Below are positions 41,944 through 49,157 of a stretch of 64,000 nucleotides of DNA, one piece after another. The translations under genes and the position numbers were made by a program. The first letter of the stretch is position 1, and every line of letters starts with the position of its first letter. Source of the DNA: Streptomyces neyagawaensis (GTDB lineage Bacteria; Actinomycetota; Actinomycetes; Streptomycetales; Streptomycetaceae); NCBI RefSeq assembly GCF_023516595.1, contig NZ_JAMGBG010000013.1, positions 124,001-188,000 on the forward strand. The letters run 5' to 3'. The notes beneath the pieces were generated by a model, which was not told where the DNA came from, did no database searches, and saw nothing but the letters and a program-made list of their open reading frames with translations.

Positions 41944-43442
41944 CAGCCCACCCCCTCTCCCCCGGCAGCGGCGTCCGCGTCGGCGGGCGGCTGGTACCCG
42001 GCGGGCAGGTGGATCATCTTGTGCTCCAGGTACTCGCCGTATCCCTCGGGGCCGAACTCGCGGCCCAGGCCGGAGTTCTTGTAGCCGCCGAAGGGGCCGA
42101 ACATGTCGAGGCTGAAGGTGTTGACGGAGTACGTGCCGGTGCGGACCTGGCGGGCGATCTCGATGCCGCGCTCGTCGTCGGCGGTCCACACGCTGCCGCT
42201 CAGGCCGTACTCGGAGTCGTTGGCGATCCGTACGGCCTCGGCCTCGTCGCCGTACGGGAGGAGGCAGATGACCGGGCCGAAGATCTCCTCGCGGGCGATG
42301 CGCATGGAGTTGTCGACGTCGCCGAAGAGGGTGGCGTCCACGTACCAGCCGTGGTCGAGGCCGGCGGGGCGGCCGCCGCCGGTGAGGATCTTGGCGCCCT
42401 CCTCCTGGCCGATGCGGATGTAGTCGAGGCTGCGGCGCTGCTGCCGCCGCGCCACGAGCGGGCCGAGTTCGGTGGCGGGGTCGAGGGGGTCGCCGACCTT
42501 GAGCGCGGAAGCGGCGGCCGCGAACGCCTCGGCGAACTCGTCGTAGCGGGTGCGCGGGACGAGGATGCGGGTCTGGGCGACACACGCCTGGCCGTTGATC
42601 ATCCAGGCGAAGGGCGCGATGCCGTTGACGGCGGTCTGCGCGTCGGCATCCGGCAGGATCACCGCCGCGGACTTGCCGCCCAGCTCCAGGGTGACGCGGG
42701 TGAGGTTGCGGGCGGCGACCTCCATGACGCGTTTGCCCGCGGCGACCGAGCCGGTGAAGGAGACCTTGTCGACGCCCGGGTGCCCTACGAGGTACTCGCT
42801 GACCTCGCGGTCCGCCGGGAGGATCGACAGGACGCCCTCCGGGAGCCCGGCCTCGGCGGCGATCTCCGCGAGCAGATACGCGTCGAGCGGGGTCTCGGGC
42901 GAGACCTTCAGGATCGCGGGGCAGCCCGCGAGCAGGGCGGGGGCGAGTTTGGCGGCGGCGGTGAACTGCGGGACGTTCCACGGGACGACGGCCGCGACGA
43001 CCCCGACCGGTTCGCGCCGCACGAGGATCTTCCCGAGCACGCCGTCGCGGTGCTCCTCGTAGGTGAAGTTCCGTGCCGTGGTGATCGCCGCGTCCCACAC
43101 CATCATCGAGGCGAGGGCCTGCACCATGACGCTGGAGGTGAACGGGGTGCCGTTCTGGGCGCTGATGAGGCGGGCGAACTCCTCGTGGCGCACGGCGAAG
43201 GCGTCCTTGATGCGGGCGACGACCTCGATGCGTTCGTCGAGGGTCGTCCGGGGCCACGGCCCCTCGTCGAACGCCTTCCGCGCGGCGGCCACGGCCCGGT
43301 CGACGTCCGCCCGTGAGGCGTGCGGTACGCGGCCGATGACCTCCTCCGAGTGCGGCGAGACCACCTCGATGACGTCCGTGCCCAGGGGGTCCGTCAACTC
43401 CCCGCCGATGAACAGCTGTCCGTGTTCCACGAGCTCGGTCAT
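41943..43442 (-). CDS. Aldehyde dehydrogenase family protein
   Basis: A 499-residue NAD(P)+-dependent aldehyde dehydrogenase. The catalytic Cys is near 287 in GQACVAQTR and the general base Glu near 253 in VTLELGGKSA. The cofactor and fold motifs VPWNVPQFTAAAKLAPALL and SFTGSVAAGKRVMEVAA are intact, as is DMFGPFGGYKNSGLGREFG. The ATG at 43442 has GGGGAGG. It is coupled to a ferredoxin gene and preceded by a KstR-like site, so oxidation of a sterol or lipid side-chain aldehyde to the acid is a reasonable inference. Confidence 0.92.
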   Translation of the reverse strand: MTELVEHGQLFIGGELTDPLGTDVIEVVSPHSEEVIGRVPHASRADVDRAVAAARKAFDEGPWPRTTLDERIEVVARIKDAFAVRHEEFARLISAQNGTPFTSSVMVQALASMMVWDAAITTARNFTYEEHRDGVLGKILVRREPVGVVAAVVPWNVPQFTAAAKLAPALLAGCPAILKVSPETPLDAYLLAEIAAEAGLPEGVLSILPADREVSEYLVGHPGVDKVSFTGSVAAGKRVMEVAARNLTRVTLELGGKSAAVILPDADAQTAVNGIAPFAWMINGQACVAQTRILVPRTRYDEFAEAFAAAASALKVGDPLDPATELGPLVARRQQRRSLDYIRIGQEEGAKILTGGGRPAGLDHGWYVDATLFGDVDNSMRIAREEIFGPVICLLPYGDEAEAVRIANDSEYGLSGSVWTADDERGIEIARQVRTGTYSVNTFSLDMFGPFGGYKNSGLGREFGPEGYGEYLEHKMIHLPAGYQPPADADAAAGGEGVG

Positions 43443-43473
43443 GGCCGACTGCCTCCCCGGAGCCGATCCTATT

Positions 43474-43490
43474 TCTGACGATGCATCAGA
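43474..43490. promoter_or_regulatory. Palindrome TCTGA-N7-TCAGA before the aldehyde dehydrogenase
   Basis: TCTGACGATGCATCAGA lies 32 bases upstream of the aldehyde dehydrogenase start. The outer arms are perfect, and the centre (GATGCATC) is itself palindromic but offset. It probably overlaps the promoter and could bind a TetR- or GntR-type protein. Confidence 0.4.
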
Positions 43491-43632
43491 TAGGTGATAC
43501 GGGAACTGATACCAGCTCCGGTTCGAGGAGTCCACGGGGGTGTCCACGCGGGGCGACGACGGACGGCTCGGGACGATTGACGAGGACGTCGGCCGGGGAC
43601 GGTGGAGGGGGACGGTTGACTCGGCCTCCCAT

Positions 43633-43646
43633 CGAAACCTGTTCTA
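43633..43646. promoter_or_regulatory. KstR-type operator between ALDH and MBL genes
   Basis: CGAAACCTGTTCTA (TAGAACAGGTTTCG on the other strand) matches TnnAACnnGTTnnA except for one outer base. It lies 36 bases before the rightward MBL gene and 191 bases before the leftward ALDH gene, so it most directly controls the MBL gene. Confidence 0.65.
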
Positions 43647-43681
43647 GTTATAGTTGCCGGACGGCGGCGATTGGGGAGCCC

Positions 43682-44710
43682 ATGACGCAGGTGTACGACC
43701 ATGGCGGCGGCGTCCGGTCCCTTCGGGTCCCCATCCCGGACAACCCCCTGGGCCACACGCTCGTGTACGTCGTCGACACCGATCGCGGGCCCGTGCTCGT
43801 CGACACCGGCTGGGACGACCCGGCCTCCTGGGACACCCTGTGCGAGGGCCTCGTCGCGTGCGGTACGTCGGTGGGGGAGATCACCGGCGTGGTGATCACC
43901 CACCACCACCCGGACCACCACGGCCTGTCGGGCAAGGTGCGGGAGGCGTCCGGCGCCTGGCTGGCCATGCACGCGGCGGACGCGGCGGTCGTACGGCGGA
44001 CGCGGGAGACGCGGCCGGAGCGCTGGTTCACGTACATGGCGGCCAAGTTGACGGCGGCCGGTGCGCCCGAGGAGCACGTGGCGCCGCTGCGCGCCCCGCG
44101 CGGTCGCCGCACCCTGCCCGGCCTCTCCCCCGCGCTCCCCGACCGCGAGATCGTCCCCGGCGAACTCCTCGACCTGCCCGGCCGCCGCCTCCGCGCGATC
44201 TGGACGCCCGGCCACACCCCGGGCCACGTCTGCCTGCACCTGGAAGAGGACCACCCGGCGGAACTGCCCGGCCGGGGGCGGCTGTTCTCCGGCGACCATC
44301 TCCTCCCCGAGATCAGCCCGCACATCGGCCTGTACGAGGACCCCGACGACACGACGGTGACCGACCCGCTCGGCGACTACCTCGACTCCCTCGAACGCGT
44401 CGCCCGGCTGGGTCCGGCCGAGGTCCTCCCCGCGCACCAGTACACGTTCACCGACGCCTCGGCCCGCGTACGGGAGCTGCTCACACACCACGAGTCCCGC
44501 CTCACCGACCTGCGCTCCCTCCTCACCACCCCGCTCACGCCGTGGCAACTCGCCGAACGCATGGAGTGGAACCGCCCCTGGTCCCAGATCCCCTACAGCT
44601 CCAGGAACATCGCCGTCGCCGAGGCGGAAGCCCACCTGCGCCGCCTGGTGAAACAGGGCCGAGCGGAGGCGGTCCCGGGCACCGACCCGGTGACGTACGT
44701 GGCGGCGTGA
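43682..44710 (+). CDS. Metallo-beta-lactamase-fold hydrolase with winged-helix tail
   Basis: A 342-residue MBL hydrolase. The metal motif is THHHPDHHGLSG, with later His/Asp in TPGHTPGHVCLHLEE and LFSGDHLLPEISPHI. The C-terminal 80 residues (LTPWQLAERMEWNRPWSQI...EAEAHLRRLVKQGRAE) form the winged-helix typical of the LACTB2-like group. Such enzymes cleave thioesters, esters or RNA. In a KstR-controlled setting a CoA-thioester hydrolase is plausible but unproven. GGGGAG precedes the ATG. Confidence 0.85.
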   Translation: MTQVYDHGGGVRSLRVPIPDNPLGHTLVYVVDTDRGPVLVDTGWDDPASWDTLCEGLVACGTSVGEITGVVITHHHPDHHGLSGKVREASGAWLAMHAADAAVVRRTRETRPERWFTYMAAKLTAAGAPEEHVAPLRAPRGRRTLPGLSPALPDREIVPGELLDLPGRRLRAIWTPGHTPGHVCLHLEEDHPAELPGRGRLFSGDHLLPEISPHIGLYEDPDDTTVTDPLGDYLDSLERVARLGPAEVLPAHQYTFTDASARVRELLTHHESRLTDLRSLLTTPLTPWQLAERMEWNRPWSQIPYSSRNIAVAEAEAHLRRLVKQGRAEAVPGTDPVTYVAA

Positions 44711-44734
44711 GACCGGGCGTCGACGAACACGGCC

Positions 44735-45577
44735 TCAGCGGACACCGACCGAACGGATCAACTCCCGGGCCCGATCGAGGAGTCGTACCTCTCGCACACT
44801 CATCGTCGGATTGGTCGACCGGAGGGTGATCGCCTCTGTCAGTCCCTCCTCCGTGAGGGCTGAGGGGGCGTTGGGCGACTGGTGGGCGAGGAGGCCGGTG
44901 AGTGCTGCGTGGGCCAGCGGGGCGCGGGCGTCGGCCGTGTCGGCCGCGACCTGGGCGAGGATGACCGCCGACATGCCCCAGTCGAGGCCGGGCGGGCCCT
45001 CCTCGGCGTTGGCCCAGTCGATGACGCGGGGGCCGTCCGGGGTGAGGAGGACGTTCTCGGGGTGCAGGTCGAGGTGGAGGACGCGGGTCGCCGGGTCGGT
45101 GGAGCGGCGGGGCGGGAGCGCGTGCAGCGCGTGGAGGAGGCGGGCCAGTTCGGCGCCGGCCTCCTCCGGCGGGAGGACACCCGCGGCGATCGCCTCCAGC
45201 ATGGTGGGGCCCCAAAGGCGTTCCAGGACCAGGTCGGTACGGGTCGCCGTGCGGACGCGTGGGGCCGGATAGCCGTGGGCGCGTACGTGCTCCATGACCT
45301 CGGCCTCGGCCCGTGCGTCGCCCCAGCCGTCCCGGTACCGGCGCAGCACCCAGGTGCCGTGAACGCTGGCGCCGCGGACACCGGCGCCGCGGACACCGGC
45401 GCCGCGGAGGCCGGCAGCACGGGCGGCGTCCACGGATCGACCATCCTCGGCCGCACCATCGGCGGTCGCGTCGTCCTCGACCGCGTCGTCGTCGACCGCG
45501 TCGCTTCCCGTCGCGTCGTCCGCCACCTCGTACACGTCCGCCGTACGCCCCGCGCCCAGCAGTCTCCCCGTCCGCAT
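44735..45577 (-). CDS. APH-family phosphotransferase with repeat-expanded N-lobe
   Basis: A 280-residue kinase-like protein of the aminoglycoside/choline phosphotransferase superfamily. The catalytic loop is VLHLDLHPENVLL and the metal Asp lies in RVIDWANAEEGPPGLDW. The N-lobe carries an unusual insertion (about 22-72): an Asp/Ala tract DDATGSDAVDDDAVEDDATA and a tandem GLRGAGVRGAGVRGASVHG, built from 12-15 base DNA repeats. The insertion may impair or loosen ATP binding. The substrate is unknown. It converges with the MBL gene. Confidence 0.85.
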   Translation of the reverse strand: MRTGRLLGAGRTADVYEVADDATGSDAVDDDAVEDDATADGAAEDGRSVDAARAAGLRGAGVRGAGVRGASVHGTWVLRRYRDGWGDARAEAEVMEHVRAHGYPAPRVRTATRTDLVLERLWGPTMLEAIAAGVLPPEEAGAELARLLHALHALPPRRSTDPATRVLHLDLHPENVLLTPDGPRVIDWANAEEGPPGLDWGMSAVILAQVAADTADARAPLAHAALTGLLAHQSPNAPSALTEEGLTEAITLRSTNPTMSVREVRLLDRARELIRSVGVR

Positions 45578-45622
45578 GTTCCCGAACCTACCCTCCGGCG
45601 CAGGTGGCCCTCCGGCTGTTGC

Positions 45623-45636
45623 CTACCGGCAGGTAG
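45623..45636. promoter_or_regulatory. Palindrome CTACCGGCAGGTAG upstream of the cobalamin riboswitch
   Basis: Identical to the 14-base palindrome at 39698. It lies just before the riboswitch aptamer, where the promoter of the ECF operon should be, so a transcriptional regulator may act in addition to the riboswitch. Confidence 0.5.
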
Positions 45637-45644
45637 AGTGGCCG

Positions 45645-45750
45645 GGTTGTCACGCCCGTACAGGGGGAAGCCGGTGCAAATCCGGCGCTGACCCGCAACC
45701 GTGAGCCGAAGCCGTCCGTGCGATCGGCGAGTCGGACTGCCCTGTGCGGA
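45645..45750 (+). promoter_or_regulatory. Cobalamin riboswitch
   Basis: The plus strand shows the B12 aptamer: ACAGGGGGAAGCCGGTGCAA, then ATCCGGCGCTGACCCGCAAC and CGTGAGCCG, and the closing AGTCGGACTGCCCTGT that pairs with ACAGGG. This is the conserved B12-box region. The element precedes the five-gene ECF operon starting at 45873 and should shut it down when adenosyl- or methylcobalamin is plentiful. Confidence 0.92.
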
Positions 45751-45872
45751 ACTGTGACCGGCTCGCGTCACCGGCGTCCGCCGGTGCACGGCACCGTCGA
45801 GGAATACGGAGCCGAGCCGCCCGGCGTCGCGCCGTGGCGCCCGGCTCCCGTCAGGGAGAGGCACCCCCGATC

Positions 45873-47189
45873 ATGAATGTCCGCCGCAGCGCCGCGGTCG
45901 TCGCCGTACTGGCCGCCACAGCCGGGGTCGGCACCGGACTCGGTACCGGTTTCGCGCCGGCCGCCCTCGCCGACGACACCGCCCCCGCCGCGCCGTCCGC
46001 GTCGCCGTCGCAGGCGATACCCACCGGTCTGTACGGGTCGACGGACCCCAAGTTCGACGGTGTCTGGCGGCAGTCGCTCACGCTGGTCGCCCTCGACGCC
46101 GTGGGTGAGAAGCCCGGCGCCGGGGCCGTCGACTGGCTGCTCGGCCAGCAGTGCGCGAACGGCGCGTTCGCAGCGTACCGGCCCGACCCCACCGCCGAGT
46201 GCGACGCCAAGACGGCCGTCGACACCAACAGCACGGCCGCCGCGGTGCAGGCGCTCGCCGCCGTCGGCGGGCACGACGCGCAGGCCGAGCGGGCCGTCGG
46301 CTGGCTGAAGGACCACCAGAACGACGACGGCGGCTGGGGCTTCACCGCCGGCGGGCCCAGCGACGCGAACTCCACGTCCGTCGTCATCGGCGCGCTCGCC
46401 GCCGCGGGCGAGACGCCCGGCGGGCAGAAGAAGGCCGGCCACTCCCCCTACGACGCCCTGCGCGCCCTCGCCCTCCCCTGCGCAGCCGGCACCGAGGGCA
46501 GCGGTGCCTTCGCCTACCAGCCCGACAAGAAGGGCGGGCTCGCCGCCAACGCCGACGCCACGGCCGCCGCCGTGGTCGGCAGTCTGGGTGAGGGGTTCGT
46601 CGTCGACGCCGCCAAGACCGGGGAAGCCGGGGAGAACGCGGAGAGCGGCAGCGCGAACGCCGGTGCCGGTACGGCCGGTGAGTGCGTCAGCGGCACCTCG
46701 CCCGAGGACGCGGCGCACAACGGTGCCGTGTACCTCGCCGGGGCCCTCACCTCCGACGGTTACCTGAAGTCCGCCCTCCCGGGCGCCGAGGACCAGCCCG
46801 ACCTCGGCAACACCGCCGACGCGGTCGTGGCGCTGGCCGCCGCCGGGGACACGAAGACCACCGCGAAGCCGCTCGCCTGGCTGGAGAAGAACCACGGCCC
46901 CTGGGCGGCGAAGTCCGGCCCCGCCGCGTACGCCCAGCTCATCCTCGCCGCGCACGCCGCCGGCACCGACCCGCGCGACTTCGGCGGCGCGGACCTCGTG
47001 GCCCAGCTGACCGAGACCGGCCCGGCGCGGGACGTGGACGACTACAGAAGCGTGCCCAGCGACGACACCGCCGACGGCGGGGACGACGGGAGCATCGCGA
47101 CCGGTGTGGTTCTGGGCGCCGGGCTCGGCCTCGCCGCGCTGGCCGGGGCCGCACTGACGCGCCTCACCCGGAAGCGGCGACGGACATGA
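45873..47189 (+). CDS. Secreted, membrane-anchored prenyltransferase-repeat protein (transcobalamin-like candidate)
   Basis: A 438-residue exported protein. It has a signal peptide (RRSAAVVAVLAATAGVGTG...ALA), an alpha/alpha-barrel of terpene-cyclase-type repeats (LLGQQCANGAFAAYRPDP, VDTNSTAAAVQALAAVGG, LKDHQNDDGGWGFTAGGPSD, WLEKNHGPWAAKSGP), then a C-terminal membrane helix and Arg/Lys tail that hold it outside the membrane. This fold is shared with human intrinsic factor and transcobalamin, and the gene sits directly behind a cobalamin riboswitch. A corrinoid-capture role is a strong inference but not proven. Its ATGA overlap couples it to the next gene. Confidence 0.82.
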   Translation: MNVRRSAAVVAVLAATAGVGTGLGTGFAPAALADDTAPAAPSASPSQAIPTGLYGSTDPKFDGVWRQSLTLVALDAVGEKPGAGAVDWLLGQQCANGAFAAYRPDPTAECDAKTAVDTNSTAAAVQALAAVGGHDAQAERAVGWLKDHQNDDGGWGFTAGGPSDANSTSVVIGALAAAGETPGGQKKAGHSPYDALRALALPCAAGTEGSGAFAYQPDKKGGLAANADATAAAVVGSLGEGFVVDAAKTGEAGENAESGSANAGAGTAGECVSGTSPEDAAHNGAVYLAGALTSDGYLKSALPGAEDQPDLGNTADAVVALAAAGDTKTTAKPLAWLEKNHGPWAAKSGPAAYAQLILAAHAAGTDPRDFGGADLVAQLTETGPARDVDDYRSVPSDDTADGGDDGSIATGVVLGAGLGLAALAGAALTRLTRKRRRT

Positions 47190-47920
47190 CCCTCACCGGC
47201 GGGCGCGCCACGGCCGCGTCGGCGGCGACCCTGCTTCTGCTGTGCGTCCTGGTGGGGCTGGGCGGACCGGCCCATGCCGCCGCCTACCGGTACTGGTCCT
47301 TCTGGGACCGGGGGGCGGACGGCTTCGGCTGGGTGTACGCCACGCAGGGGCCGTCGACGGCGCGGCCCTCCGACGGGGACGTCCAGGGCTTCCGGTTCGC
47401 CGTCAGTGCGGACTCCGACGACGCCGCCGAGCCGCGCGGAGCCGCCCGCTTCGACGCCATCTGCTCGGGTACGGCCGCCCGTGACGGGCAGAAGCGGATC
47501 GCGCTCGTCCTCGACTTCGGCACCGCCGAGGACGCGCCGGCGGGTGAGACGCCCCCGCCGGCGCGCACCGCCTGTGCGCGCGTGCCGTCGGACGCGACCA
47601 CCGCCGACGCGCTGGCCGCCGTGGCGAAGCCGCTCCGGTACGACACGAACGCGCTGCTCTGCTCGATCGCCGGGTATCCCCGGAAGGGGTGCGGGGAGGC
47701 GATCGCCGATGACGGCCCCGACCCGTCCAGCACCTCCGGCGCGTCCAGCGCATCTGGCGCGTCCGGCACCTCCGGCGCGTCCGACGGCTCGGCCGCCTCC
47801 GAGGACGCCCGTACGTCCGACGAGAAGGGCCCGTCCGTCGGGCTGTTCGTCGGCATCGGTGCCGTCGCGGTGCTCGGCGCGGCGGCGGTGTGGCAGGCCA
47901 GGAGACGCCGCCGTGGCTAG
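47186..47920 (+). CDS. SCO2322-family membrane-anchored protein
   Basis: A 244-residue exported protein with a signal peptide (TLLLLCVLVGLGGPAHA), a compact domain opening YRYWSFWDRGADGFGWVYAT, four Cys in two likely disulfides (ICSG, TACAR, LLCSIAGYPRKGCGE), a Ser/Gly/Ala linker (SSTSGASSASGASGTSG) and a C-terminal membrane helix with an Arg tail. I recall this family under the name SCO2322. Position and topology suggest it works outside the cell with the preceding barrel protein. Its molecular role is unknown. The ends overlap both neighbours. Confidence 0.82.
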   Translation: MTLTGGRATAASAATLLLLCVLVGLGGPAHAAAYRYWSFWDRGADGFGWVYATQGPSTARPSDGDVQGFRFAVSADSDDAAEPRGAARFDAICSGTAARDGQKRIALVLDFGTAEDAPAGETPPPARTACARVPSDATTADALAAVAKPLRYDTNALLCSIAGYPRKGCGEAIADDGPDPSSTSGASSASGASGTSGASDGSAASEDARTSDEKGPSVGLFVGIGAVAVLGAAAVWQARRRRRG

Positions 47921-49157
47921 CCACGGACCGCCGGCCCGCGGTGCGGCGGATACGCAGGGCACTCACCCCACGGATCCCCCGCGCCACGGACACCGGGCCG
48001 ACCACCTGCACCCCCTCGCCTGGTGGCTCTGGGCCCTCGGGCTCGCTACCGCCGCGTCGCGCACCACCAACCCCCTCCTCCTGGCCCTCCTCATAGCCGT
48101 GGCGGGGTACGTCGTGGCGACGCACCGCACCGACGCCCCGTGGGCCCGCTCGTACACCGCGTTCGTGAAGCTCGGCCTGGCGGTGCTGGTCATCCGGTTG
48201 GCCTTCGCCGTGGTGCTGGGCTCGCCGGTCCCCGGCACGCACATCCTCCTCACGCTCCCCGAAGTCCCGCTGCCCGACTGGGCGCAGGGCATCCGCCTGG
48301 GCGGCCGGGTGACCGCGGAGGGCGTGCTGTTCGCGCTGTACGACGGGCTTCGCCTGGCCGCGCTCCTGATCTGCGTCGGTGCCGCCAACGCCCTCGCCAA
48401 CCCGGCCCGGCTGCTGAAGTCGCTGCCGGGCGCCCTGTACGAGGCGGGCGTGGCGGTGGTGGTGGCGATGACGTTCGCCCCGCATCTGGTGGCGGACGTG
48501 CAGCGGTTGCGGGCCGCCCGGCGGCTGCGCGGGCGCCCCGACCGGGGCATCCGCGGGCTGCTCCAGGTCGGGCTGCCCGTGCTGGAGGGCGCGTTGGAAC
48601 GGTCGGTGGCCCTGGCCGCCGCGATGGACTCACGCGGGTACGGCCGCACCGCCGAGGTCCCGGCCCGCGTCCGCCGTACGACAGCCGCACTGACCCTCGG
48701 CGGACTGCTGGGGGTCTGCGCGGGAACGTACGGCGTCCTGACCGCGGCCGGCGGCGCCTACGGTCTCCCCGTCCTGCTCACCGGCCTCGCCGCCGCCCTC
48801 GCGGGCCTGCGTCTGGGCGGCCGCCGCTCGCCCCGCACCCGCTACCGGCCGGACCCGTGGGGCGTACGGGCGTCCCTGGTGGGGGCGTCGGGCGCGGCCG
48901 TCGCCGTCCTCCTGGTCCTCTGCGGGGCGTACGACTCCGCCGCCCTGCACCCCACCGTCGTCCCCCTCACCGCGCCGGAGCTCCCGCTGTGGCCGGCCGC
49001 CGCGCTCCTGGTGGGCCTGCTGCCGGCATTCGCGGCGCCCGGTCCGCCGCCCCCGGTTACCTCCGCGAAAGCCCCCGCGCCCGCCATCTCCACGACCGCC
49101 CCCACCCCCACAGTCACCGCCCCCACAGTCACCGCCCCCAGCAAGGAAGACGCATGA
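47913..49157 (+). CDS. ECF transporter transmembrane T component (EcfT/CbiQ type)
   Basis: A 414-residue membrane protein with about six to seven helices. The two cytoplasmic coupling-helix motifs that contact the ATPases are LRAARRLRGRPDRG-like (Ala-Arg-Arg-Leu-Arg-Gly) and AAAMDSRGYGRTAE. It transmits ATP-driven motion to the substrate-binding S component. The GTG at 47913 overlaps the previous stop by 8 bases with AGGAG upstream. The C-terminal Thr/Pro/Ala repeat (PTPTVTAPTVTAPS) is disordered. Confidence 0.9.
   Translation: MASHGPPARGAADTQGTHPTDPPRHGHRADHLHPLAWWLWALGLATAASRTTNPLLLALLIAVAGYVVATHRTDAPWARSYTAFVKLGLAVLVIRLAFAVVLGSPVPGTHILLTLPEVPLPDWAQGIRLGGRVTAEGVLFALYDGLRLAALLICVGAANALANPARLLKSLPGALYEAGVAVVVAMTFAPHLVADVQRLRAARRLRGRPDRGIRGLLQVGLPVLEGALERSVALAAAMDSRGYGRTAEVPARVRRTTAALTLGGLLGVCAGTYGVLTAAGGAYGLPVLLTGLAAALAGLRLGGRRSPRTRYRPDPWGVRASLVGASGAAVAVLLVLCGAYDSAALHPTVVPLTAPELPLWPAAALLVGLLPAFAAPGPPPPVTSAKAPAPAISTTAPTPTVTAPTVTAPSKEDA

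Noticed and set aside
42009..43316. 435-codon plus-strand frame opposite the aldehyde dehydrogenase
   Set aside because: Shadow of a gene with intact catalytic Cys and Glu; no motifs of its own.
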